From Fretibacterium fastidiosum (GTDB taxonomy: Bacteria > Synergistota > Synergistia > Synergistales > Aminobacteriaceae): a stretch of 64,000 nt of DNA. Under the pieces are notes generated by a model that worked only from the letters and a program-made list of their open reading frames with translations, was not told where the DNA came from and made no database searches. The position numbers and the translations under genes were made by a program. Each line of letters opens with the position of its first letter. Positions within the stretch are counted from its first letter, which is position 1. Location of the stretch: the NCBI RefSeq assembly GCF_964642095.1, contig NZ_OZ209244.1, positions 1,116,001 through 1,180,000 of the forward strand. Direction: 5' to 3'. Below, piece after piece: positions 25,744-33,515 of this stretch.

Positions 25744-26496
25744 TCATGGGCAGCTCGATGGGCGCTGGTTTGTCTCGGCGCCCGCCGGGCGCTCGGCCGC
25801 CGCGGCGGGATCGGACCGCTCCGGCTTCCCGGTGAGGTCCAGCATCTCGACGGGGGCCTCGATGGCCTCGGTTCTCTCCCCGATGAGCGCCACCCCCTCC
25901 GGCTCGTCGTGGAACACGATCTCCGCGTCCACGCCCGTGGACTTCATGATGGCCCCCAGGAGGCGCTTGACGTTCTCGTCGGCGCGCTTCAGGATGACCC
26001 CGTCCCGCATCACGTGCTGGCGCACCGTCTCCAGGTCCGCCGCCACCTCGCGGTTCTGGTCGTCCAGCCGGATGGGGTTGAAGAGGCCGTTGGTCTGGTC
26101 GTAGACCTCGTAGCTCGAGGCGTCCGGGGCGATGTGCGTGATGCGGCTGTGGGGGATCGTGATGCGGACGCGGTTCACGCCGAACCGCTCCGATATCCGG
26201 ACCTCGGACAGGTCACAGCCGCAGACGATGTCCCCGCTGTAGCACATGAGGAGCTTCCGCGTCGTTCCGGGGAGGTGCCTCAGGATGGGGATGTCCAGCG
26301 CCCCCCGAAAGTCAACGCGGGACAAAAAGCGCGCGCGGACCGTGGCCAGCTCGCTGACGTTCCGGATGGCGTCCATGACGGCGGTGCGCACGGAGCGGGC
26401 CCTCTCCGGCCCGCGGCGGCGCGTCAGGAGCAGGACGTTCAGGGCGACGGACACGACCAGCAGAAACGCGACGATCAGGTGCAGTTGAAAACCCAT
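25744..26496 (-). CDS. DUF4230 family membrane-anchored protein
   Basis: 250-residue protein with one N-terminal membrane helix (residues about 5-24), then a soluble domain with the DUF4230 layout: LATVRARFLSRVDF, LLMCYSGDIVCGCDLSEVRI and VRITIPHSRITHIAPD. Function of the family is unknown; its mild resemblance to band-7-type folds is only an impression. The last 50 residues are Pro/Ala/Glu-rich and likely disordered. GGAGG precedes the ATG by about 9 bases. It follows larC by 46 bases and probably shares its transcript. Confidence 0.75.
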   Translation of the reverse strand: MGFQLHLIVAFLLVVSVALNVLLLTRRRGPERARSVRTAVMDAIRNVSELATVRARFLSRVDFRGALDIPILRHLPGTTRKLLMCYSGDIVCGCDLSEVRISERFGVNRVRITIPHSRITHIAPDASSYEVYDQTNGLFNPIRLDDQNREVAADLETVRQHVMRDGVILKRADENVKRLLGAIMKSTGVDAEIVFHDEPEGVALIGERTEAIEAPVEMLDLTGKPERSDPAAAAERPAGAETNQRPSSCP

Positions 26497-26542
26497 GCCT
26501 TAAGCCTCCAATGCAGAACAATTTGCGGCGGGGCCGCCCAGC

Positions 26543-27802
26543 CTACGGCTGCATTTCCCCCGCGATGCGGCGCCGGATCTCCGTGATGGGGAGCCCGTGT
26601 TGGATCGCGAGCCGCTTCAGGTCCTCGTACTCCGGCGTCCGACGCAGGGGGGTGTCGCCGATGAGGGCCGTCTTGACGTTCAGCTCCCCCAGCATGGTGG
26701 AGACGCGATCGATCCTCCAGTTCAGCCGTTCGCGCGTCACGTCGATCCGGCGCACGCCCTGGGAGGTGGTCTCCCGCAGCATGGTCAGGGAGAGGCCCTT
26801 CGCCTGCTCCGGGGCCGCCAGACAGCAGAAGCGGACGGCGGGTCGGTTCTTCTTCATGTAGATGGGCTCCGTCCAGACGTCGAGGGCCCCGTCGTGGAAC
26901 AGCTTCTCGCTCACGGGCTCGAAGTCCTGGGGGTTCATGTCGTCGATGTTGCACTCCAAAAGCGCCAGGCGCTCGCGCACCAGGCCGTCGTCCTCCGCGC
27001 CGGACTCCATCAGGAGCGCGCGCAGGACGTTCGGCATGTCGGGCGTCGTGCGGTTCCCCAGCCCGAAGCCGGACGCCGTGATGCGGCCGGGGGGGATGGG
27101 GCCGAAGCCGTCCGCCAGCATCCCGATCAGGAGCGCGCCGGTGGGCGTGGTGCGCTCCATGGGGTCCCCTTCGGCGAACACGGGCAGCCCGTGCAGCAGG
27201 ACCTCCGTCGCCGGGGCCGGCACGGGCAGCACGCCGTGGGCGCAGCGCACGGTCCCCGACCCCGTGTTGATGGGGGAGGAGATCACCCGCGGCCACCCCA
27301 GAAAGTCCATCAGGATGAAGGTCCCCACGATGTCGATGATGGAGTCCACCGCGCCGACCTCGTGAAAGTGGACCTGGTCCGGCCTGACGCCGTGGACCCT
27401 GGCCTCCGCCTGAGCCAGGAGGGAGAAGGCCCGCAGGGCCTCGCGCTTCACCCGGTCGCTCAGCCCGCTCCCCGCGATCAGCGCCTCGACGTCGGCCAGG
27501 TGGCGGTGTACGTGCCCGTGCCCGTGCCCGTGCCCGTCGTGCGCGGGCTCCTGCTCCCGGTGTCCGCCGTCCCCCTCTCCCCCGTCGTGGGGCGTGCCGG
27601 GCAGGATGACGTCGAAGTTGATGCCGGCGATGCCGTTCTTCACGCCCTCCTCGATGACGAGCTCGTACTCCTCCGGCGCCAGCGCCGTCACCTTCTTCAA
27701 TCCGTCCCGCAGGACGGAGGGGGAGGGCACCAGGTTCAGCAGCGCGCCGACGATCATGTCCCCCGCCGCGCCGGCGAAGCAGTCCAGGTAGAGCGTCCTC
27801 AT
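26543..27802 (-). CDS. larC: Nickel-pincer cofactor biosynthesis protein LarC
   Basis: LarC inserts nickel into the pyridinium-dithiocarboxylate pincer cofactor used by lactate racemase and related enzymes. The 419-residue protein starts with MRTLYLDCFAGAAGDM, the family hallmark. It has a histidine-rich stretch (GHGHGHGHVHRH, about 93-104) that likely stores nickel, and FHEVGAVDSIIDIVG. It overlaps comB by 4 bases (ATGA). larA, larB and larE are not in the window, so they must be elsewhere or the cofactor serves another enzyme. The lactate-type dehydrogenase at the window start is not linked to it by position. Confidence 0.92.
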   Translation of the reverse strand: MRTLYLDCFAGAAGDMIVGALLNLVPSPSVLRDGLKKVTALAPEEYELVIEEGVKNGIAGINFDVILPGTPHDGGEGDGGHREQEPAHDGHGHGHGHVHRHLADVEALIAGSGLSDRVKREALRAFSLLAQAEARVHGVRPDQVHFHEVGAVDSIIDIVGTFILMDFLGWPRVISSPINTGSGTVRCAHGVLPVPAPATEVLLHGLPVFAEGDPMERTTPTGALLIGMLADGFGPIPPGRITASGFGLGNRTTPDMPNVLRALLMESGAEDDGLVRERLALLECNIDDMNPQDFEPVSEKLFHDGALDVWTEPIYMKKNRPAVRFCCLAAPEQAKGLSLTMLRETTSQGVRRIDVTRERLNWRIDRVSTMLGELNVKTALIGDTPLRRTPEYEDLKRLAIQHGLPITEIRRRIAGEMQP

Positions 27803-28764
27803 CGTCTTTCCTCCTCCTTCAGCACCATGTCCATCTTCTTCCCCACCGCCCGGCGCGCGCCGCCGAGGAAGAAGTACCGCGGGGCCTCGTTTCCGTCCTG
27901 CGCGTAGCGCAGCAGTCCCTCGAAGGGGTCCGGGTCCCGAAGGGGCTTCGGGGCCGGCTCGGCGGAGGGGGGCGACGGGGGCTCCGGCGCGGGGCGCGGA
28001 ATGCCCTGCGCGTTGCGCAGCACGGCCCGCATTTCGCCTTCATGGGGCTCCTCGTGCAGCACGGGGACCACGGAGGTCGCGTCGATCTCGCAGGCGAAGG
28101 AGACGTCCGGCCCGTAGCCGATCTTGTTCAGAAAGACGGAGTGGTCCGCGGTCCGCATGGAGCTCAGGAGCTTGCCGCCACTGGTGCGCCACGTCAGGAG
28201 GGCCAGGCGGGCGCTGTCCGCCAGCAGGAGGTCCGGGGCGCGCCGGGTGAGCTCCTCCAGGATGACCCCGGCGCATATCGTGTCGTCCCAGGCGGGGCGG
28301 CGCTTACGCCCGGCGCAGAGGACACCGATGCGGGACCCCAGGGAGAGCGCGCAGTCCAGGGCGGCGGCGGCGTTGCGCGCGCAGGCGACGACGACGGGGA
28401 CCCCCGTCGCGGCGGCGCTCAGGAGGGCTCCTGTGCCGTTGGTCGTGGCCATGACGGCGCGGGGGCGTTCCCGGATGAGGTCGCGGGTCAGGTCCAGCGG
28501 CGAGTTGCCGAGGTCGAAACCCTGGGGCGGGATGCCGTTCTCCTCGCCCATCAGCAGGGGTGCGGCCCCCTCGCTCGCCAGGGCACGCGCCAGGCGCCGT
28601 GCCGCCTCCACGGAGCCGACGGGGAACAGGTCGCCCCCGCCCAGCTCGAACCAGCGCACGATCACCGTGGTGGCTCGCAGGACGTCGATGACCATCCACA
28701 CGTCAACGGCCGGCAGGTGCTCCCCGCACGACAGCACCACGTCGGCCTCAATTGGTTTTGCCAT
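27799..28764 (-). CDS. 2-phosphosulfolactate phosphatase family (ComB-like)
   Basis: ComB-family phosphatase, which in methanogens removes phosphate from 2-phosphosulfolactate on the coenzyme M route. VIDVLRATTVIVR, GEENGIPPQGFDLGNSP and TTNGTGAL are the conserved active-site blocks. Bacterial homologues are widespread without coenzyme M, so the true substrate here is uncertain. The family is about 240 residues; this protein has 321, with a proline-rich linker and a short tail. I start at ATG 28764 because GGAGGG is 8 bases upstream; a TTG at 28785 would swallow that site. It is first in the comB-larC-DUF4230 transcript. Confidence 0.82.
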   Translation of the reverse strand: MAKPIEADVVLSCGEHLPAVDVWMVIDVLRATTVIVRWFELGGGDLFPVGSVEAARRLARALASEGAAPLLMGEENGIPPQGFDLGNSPLDLTRDLIRERPRAVMATTNGTGALLSAAATGVPVVVACARNAAAALDCALSLGSRIGVLCAGRKRRPAWDDTICAGVILEELTRRAPDLLLADSARLALLTWRTSGGKLLSSMRTADHSVFLNKIGYGPDVSFACEIDATSVVPVLHEEPHEGEMRAVLRNAQGIPRPAPEPPSPPSAEPAPKPLRDPDPFEGLLRYAQDGNEAPRYFFLGGARRAVGKKMDMVLKEEERR

Positions 28765-28793
28765 AAGCCATCCCTCCCGTGTCAACGTGCAAC

Positions 28794-28799
28794 ATTATA
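28794..28799 (-). promoter_or_regulatory. Candidate promoter -10 for comB-larC transcript
   Basis: The minus strand reads GGTTATAATG, a perfect TATAAT 29 bases before the comB start. No clear -35 is seen. Confidence 0.45.
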
Positions 28800-28822
28800 A
28801 CCCACGGGACGCGCCGGGAGGA

Positions 28823-28853
28823 ACGGGCAGCGGACCGGGGAGCCCGCTGCCGT
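28823..28853 (-). terminator. Possible terminator after the surface-protein gene
   Basis: ACGG-G-CAGCGG pairs with CCGCTG-CCGT (one bulge) 45 bases downstream of the minus-strand stop at 28898. There is no strong U-tract. Confidence 0.35.
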
Positions 28854-28897
28854 CCCGCAGGCCCGACGCCTGCCCGCCGCGCCGTTGAAGGGTCGGG

Positions 28898-31800
28898 TCA
28901 GCGCCGCCTCAGGAGGACCCCTCCGGCAAGCGCAAGGCCGAGGGCCCCGACGAGGCCGAGGCTGCAGCCGCCGCCTCCCTCCCCGTTCCCCTTGGAACCG
29001 CCGCCCGACGAGGCGGCCTTCTGGGAGATCCACATCGTGCCGCCGACGGAGGCGTCCGCCGTCCCGTCCGGCACCACCAGCAGGCCGTTCATCAGCCGTG
29101 CGCCGCTGGGGGCCGCGCCGCCCACGTTGGCCAGGTACGCCCTCAGGGCGACGGTGACGCCGTTGTTCCCGCGAACGAGCTTCAGAGCGCCCTTTGCCGC
29201 TGCGTCCCGAGCGCTGACGCCTCCGGCGCCGACGACGTTCCAGCCGGTCGCCCCCGCTGCGGGGACGAAGTCCACCCTGAGGGCCTTGAAGAGCTCAGAG
29301 ACCGATGGGGCCTCCGTCACCTTGCGCCCCAGGAGCTTCGAGAGCGTCTCCCAGCTGAAGCTCCACCGGTACAGCAGGGCCAGCACCTCGCCCTTTTTGC
29401 GCCCGCCGAGGGTCAGGGACGCGCCGGGCTTCTCTGCCGTGTAGCCGTCGATGGAGAAGCCGCTGGCGGACTTGACGGCGATGGGCGCGGAGGCCCCCAA
29501 CTTCGTGATCTGGCTGGCGCTGGTGGACCAGGCGCCGCGAAAGGCCGTCTGAAACGCTCCGGCCTTCACCAGGGCGGGGTCCACGTCGGCAAAGGCTAGG
29601 GTGCTGCCGCTCGACGCAGCCGCCTCGTTGTAGATGCCCAGCTGTTGCCAGATGCGCGGGTGGATGTTCAGGTAGTCCGAAACGTCCTTCTCCACGGTGA
29701 GGGTGACCGAGTCCGTGGCGGGGGAGCCGCTCATGGCGTTCGACTTCGTCGTGGCGCGGATGACCGTCGTGCCCAGGCTCAGGGCCACCAGGTTGCCGTT
29801 GTCGTCGATGTGCACCACGCCCGTGTTGCTGCTGCTCCAGGTGACCGGCACGGGGGCGGCGATCCTCTTGCCGCCCTGGTCGTAGGCTTCGGCGATCAGG
29901 CTGGCGGTCTGGCCGATGGACGTCAGCGTGTTGGGGATGCCACTGATGCGGATGGTGGCCAGGCCGCCCACGACGCCCGGGTTGTCCGGATCGCTGGGGG
30001 ACCCACCCGTTCCGCGCTCGTAGGCGCCGATGTCGTTGTCTCCCACCGAGGAAGTGTCACGGTCCTGACCGCGCTCATCCGTGTGCGTTTTACCCCCGTC
30101 GGCATTGGGGATTCCGGAGAAATAAATGACGAAGCGGCTGCTGGCGTAGCGGTTTGGAATACGATCCAGCAGCTTGTTGGGCGGGTTGGAGGGGACGAGC
30201 ACCTTGAGGGGATGGGACGCCGCGCCGACCTTGACGTTACTTTCCGTCAGTTTGGGGTCCGCGCCGAAGAAGGCTGCCGGGGTGTTTTGGGCATCGATGC
30301 TGTCCTCATTGACGCTCTCGCTGGCCGGTCCGACGTAGTCCGTCCAGAGGCCGGAGACGTCGATGGGGCCGCTGCCGCCCTGCGTCCCGAAAACGTGCAT
30401 GACGTTATAGCCCAGGGAGGTGATCTTTCGGCTTCCGGCGGAGAACACGTCGGCCCCGTGGGTGGCAGGGGCGTTGTTCCCCACGAGGACGTTGCCCATC
30501 ATGCGGACCGCCACCCTGGTGTAGAGGCCGCCGCCGTTGCCGCCGGCCTTGTTGCCGACGAAGGTGTTGTAGAAGAGCGCCGTGCGCTCGTTATCGGTGC
30601 CATCGAGGGTGACTGCGCCGCCCTCGCCTGAGCTGCCGGCCTGGTTGTCGAAGAAGGTGCAGTTGGCGATTCGGGAAAGCGCAGCCGCGCTGAAGATCGC
30701 GCCCCCGTTACCCGTCGCGCACTCGTTGGCCTCAAACGTGGAGCGCACCACGGTGGCCTGGGCGCCGGCCAGGTTCAGGGCCCCACCCTGGCTCCCTCCC
30801 GCGGTGTTGTTGAGGAACGCCGAGTCCGATACCTCTATCGTGTTGGTGCCGGTGCCACCACAGGAGATGGCGCCGCCACCGGCAGGCGCTATGTTCTTGT
30901 CAAAGCAGACCTTTCTGAAGGAACTGGCGCCAGCGCCGCCGTCGAGGAAGACCGCGCCGCCGTTGGTGCCGGAAACGTTGTCCTTGAAGGTGCAGGACCG
31001 GACGTTCGTCCCGGCGTTATCGGTGCGGATCGCGCCGCCGGGGCCACGCGTGGTTTTGTTCTCCAGAAAACTGCATTCATCGAGCGCGGTTGCCCCCGTT
31101 GCGTAGATCGCGCCGCCGTCGAGGGCTGCCTGGTTGGCTTGAAAGGTGGAGCCGGTGCCCTTGACGGCCCCCTCCGCGTAGACCGCGCCCCCACTGCCCC
31201 CCGCCGTGTTCCTCGTGAAGGCGGCTTTCTGCGTCGTGACGTCTTTGGCGCTGTAGACCGCGCCTCCCATACCGCCCGACCCGTTGTTCTGGAACGTCAC
31301 GTTTCCGTTGACGATGACGCTATCGGAAACGTAGACCGCGCCGCCCTTCCCCCTGGAGCGGTTGTTATCGAAGGTCAGCTTGTGGCTTTCGGGGTCGAGC
31401 GTCAGGGCCTGCGCGTAGACGGCCCCGCCCTCGTCGGCGCTGTTGTTGGCGAAGGAGAAGTCGCTCGTGAACTCCAGTTTGGAGCCGGCGGGGGCGTGGA
31501 CGGCCCCGCCGTTTTTGGCGTGGTTCCTTGTGATTTCCTTGTTAGCGAAGCGGACCGTCGCTGTAGGGCCGAGGGCGACGGCCCCGCCGTACTCCGCCGC
31601 GTCGTTGGCCGTCAGCACGACGCCCTCCGGCAGGGTCAGGACGTCGGAATTGACGTAGATCGCGCCGCCGTCCTTCGCGGAGTTGAGCCTGAACGTGCTC
31701 TTTGCCGAGAACGTCGCGTCCGTGCCCTTGAAGACGTACAACGCGCCGCCGCCTGTTGCGGTGTTATTCTCGAAGAGGAGGTCGTTGGCAAAGGCGGCCT

Positions 31801-32383
31801 TTCCTCCCGTCTCGAGGTAGACGGCGCCGCCGTTGCCCGTTGCCTTGTTGCCGTCGAAGGTCACGGCGTCGAACTTCACGTCGGCCCCGTTCGCGGCATG
31901 GACGGCCCCGCCGTTCGCCGCGCTGTTGTTCTGGAATTTCGTCCCGCCGGTGAACTCCGCCTTGGCGCCCCCGTCAACCTTGACGGCCCCGCCATCACCC
32001 GTTGCGGAGTTGCCCGTGAAGGTCACGGCGTCGAACTTCACGTCGGTCCCGTTCGCGGCATAGACGGCTCCGTTGCCTTTTGTCAGGGTCAGGCCCTGAA
32101 AGGTCACCTTCCCCTTCATCACCTTGAAGATTGGCTTGGTAGCGCCGTCGATCGTCTCCGCTGTCCCTTTTTTGATGGTGAGGTCCGCGTCCGGCGAAAC
32201 CTCCGGAAGCGCACCGGTCAGCGTGATGTCGGAATTGACGACGATCTCCGTGATGTCCTCCGACGCGAGGCTCAGGAGAGCGGTTTTAAGGTCGCCCTCG
32301 GAAGAGACGGTTTTCGTTGCCGCCTCCGCCAGGGGCGCGGCCCAGACCGGCGCCAGCAGGAGCAGGAGCAAAAATTTTTTCAT
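28898..32383 (-). CDS. Synergist-CTERM surface protein with PMP-type beta-helix
   Basis: Exported 1161-residue protein. A signal peptide (about 1-21, cleaved after AEA) is followed by a right-handed beta-helix (about 40-760). The helix is built from many GGA(V/I)Y and FxxN repeats, the signature of chlamydial polymorphic outer-membrane proteins. A Big_2-like Ig domain (about 800-895) and a module at about 900-1125 shared with the next protein come next. The end is GGGGC (Cys1140), a hydrophobic helix and RRR, the Synergist-CTERM sorting tail. AAGG precedes the ATG. It is the last gene of a three-gene surface locus. Adhesion or host interaction is inference. Confidence 0.85.
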   Translation of the reverse strand: MKKFLLLLLLAPVWAAPLAEAATKTVSSEGDLKTALLSLASEDITEIVVNSDITLTGALPEVSPDADLTIKKGTAETIDGATKPIFKVMKGKVTFQGLTLTKGNGAVYAANGTDVKFDAVTFTGNSATGDGGAVKVDGGAKAEFTGGTKFQNNSAANGGAVHAANGADVKFDAVTFDGNKATGNGGAVYLETGGKAAFANDLLFENNTATGGGALYVFKGTDATFSAKSTFRLNSAKDGGAIYVNSDVLTLPEGVVLTANDAAEYGGAVALGPTATVRFANKEITRNHAKNGGAVHAPAGSKLEFTSDFSFANNSADEGGAVYAQALTLDPESHKLTFDNNRSRGKGGAVYVSDSVIVNGNVTFQNNGSGGMGGAVYSAKDVTTQKAAFTRNTAGGSGGAVYAEGAVKGTGSTFQANQAALDGGAIYATGATALDECSFLENKTTRGPGGAIRTDNAGTNVRSCTFKDNVSGTNGGAVFLDGGAGASSFRKVCFDKNIAPAGGGAISCGGTGTNTIEVSDSAFLNNTAGGSQGGALNLAGAQATVVRSTFEANECATGNGGAIFSAAALSRIANCTFFDNQAGSSGEGGAVTLDGTDNERTALFYNTFVGNKAGGNGGGLYTRVAVRMMGNVLVGNNAPATHGADVFSAGSRKITSLGYNVMHVFGTQGGSGPIDVSGLWTDYVGPASESVNEDSIDAQNTPAAFFGADPKLTESNVKVGAASHPLKVLVPSNPPNKLLDRIPNRYASSRFVIYFSGIPNADGGKTHTDERGQDRDTSSVGDNDIGAYERGTGGSPSDPDNPGVVGGLATIRISGIPNTLTSIGQTASLIAEAYDQGGKRIAAPVPVTWSSSNTGVVHIDDNGNLVALSLGTTVIRATTKSNAMSGSPATDSVTLTVEKDVSDYLNIHPRIWQQLGIYNEAAASSGSTLAFADVDPALVKAGAFQTAFRGAWSTSASQITKLGASAPIAVKSASGFSIDGYTAEKPGASLTLGGRKKGEVLALLYRWSFSWETLSKLLGRKVTEAPSVSELFKALRVDFVPAAGATGWNVVGAGGVSARDAAAKGALKLVRGNNGVTVALRAYLANVGGAAPSGARLMNGLLVVPDGTADASVGGTMWISQKAASSGGGSKGNGEGGGGCSLGLVGALGLALAGGVLLRRR
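31856..32067 (-). repeat. Internal 162-bp-period repeat in the beta-helix gene
   Basis: About 50 bases starting at 31856 recur almost exactly at 32018, encoding DVKFDAVTF followed by GN, 54 residues apart. This indicates recent duplication of beta-helix rungs. Confidence 0.7.
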
Positions 32384-32390
32384 CTGCGGG

Positions 32391-33515
32391 TTACCTTCCT
32401 TTCCTGGAGCATCTCAAGAGAAGCCATCCGACGAGCGCCATCGCGGCCGGGGCGTTCACCCCCGCGCAACCGCCGCCTGAGCCGCCGGCCTTCCCGCTCT
32501 GCGCCGAGGGGCGCTCCGTCGTCCACATCGTGCCCCCCAGCGTCCCGTCCGCCGTGCCGTCCGGCACGAGGAGGAGCCCATGGAGGAGGCGGGGTCCGGC
32601 CTCGGCCTGCAGGTTGGCCAGCCAGGCCGTCAGCCTGACGGTGACGCCGCTCTCGTCGGGGAGAACCGAGAGCGCGCCGGCGGCCTCCGCCTCGGAGGCG
32701 GGGACGCCGCCCCGGCCGACGACCGCGTAGGCCGAGGCGCCCGTCCCCGCCCCCTGAAAGGTCAGGGTCAGGGCGCGGAACAGCTCCTCCGCGTCGGGGA
32801 CGCTGCCGCGGGTCGCCTCGCGGCCCAGGAGCTTCGAGAGCTCCGCCCAGGCGTAGACGCACTCGAAGCTCACGGAGAGCAGGTCGCCGCGGGCGCTGTC
32901 CGGCAGCGTGAGGGTCACGCCCGGCCGGGCGGCGTCCGCGTACTCCTGACGCCGGGAGAAGGCGACGGGCGACGTAGCGGGGATGCTCCGGATGGGGGCG
33001 GGGGAGGCGTTCCACGCCGATCGGAACTCGCGCTGGAACGCCGCGCTCTCCGTCGCCGCCGGGTCCAGGTCCGCGAAGCCGAGGGCCATGCCGTACCGTG
33101 CCAGTTCCTCGTTGAAGCGGCTCAGCCGTTCCAGGACCCGCGGCGCTACGTCCAGGTGCGTCATCCGGGGCCTCACGACGACGGAGACGGCGTCGGACGC
33201 GGAGGAGGAGCGGACCGTCACCTCCGCCCGGCCCGGCGCGGCGGCGCGGATGCGGGCGCTCTGGTTGTTGAGGCGCTCGACGAGGACCGCGCCCGCGCTG
33301 CTGCTCCAGCTCAGGCTGAGGGAGGCGCTGTCGTCCGAGATCGGGTTCCAGTCCGCGTCGTAGGCCAGGGCCGTGAGGCTCAGGGACTGCCCCTGGAGGA
33401 GGTCCAATTCCCTGGGCCCCTGGATGCGGACGTATTTGACCCCCACAAGCCCAAAGGCGGCGGAGCAGAACGCCCCCAGGCACAGGAGGCCCAGCAGGGG
33501 CAGGCGCCGCATCAC
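32391..33515 (-). CDS. Synergist-CTERM protein, short paralogue
   Basis: Exported protein of 374 residues: signal peptide (about 1-22), one Ig-like domain (about 25-115), a module of about 225 residues, then SGGGC (Cys350), a hydrophobic helix and a basic end. The Ig domain and module are clearly homologous to the C-terminal third of the neighbouring beta-helix protein (LSKLLGR, VVGxGGV, LLxVPDGTAD and GGTMW blocks in the same order). It is essentially that protein without its beta-helix. Its start overlaps the preceding gene's stop by 4 bases (ATGA). I recognise no enzymatic motif. It could be a scaffold or processed co-factor of the larger proteins. Confidence 0.8.
   Translation of the reverse strand: MMRRLPLLGLLCLGAFCSAAFGLVGVKYVRIQGPRELDLLQGQSLSLTALAYDADWNPISDDSASLSLSWSSSAGAVLVERLNNQSARIRAAAPGRAEVTVRSSSASDAVSVVVRPRMTHLDVAPRVLERLSRFNEELARYGMALGFADLDPAATESAAFQREFRSAWNASPAPIRSIPATSPVAFSRRQEYADAARPGVTLTLPDSARGDLLSVSFECVYAWAELSKLLGREATRGSVPDAEELFRALTLTFQGAGTGASAYAVVGRGGVPASEAEAAGALSVLPDESGVTVRLTAWLANLQAEAGPRLLHGLLLVPDGTADGTLGGTMWTTERPSAQSGKAGGSGGGCAGVNAPAAMALVGWLLLRCSRKGR

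Noticed and set aside
24799..26586. 595-codon plus-strand open frame
   Set aside because: Antisense to the ATPase and DUF4230 genes, with no family resemblance.
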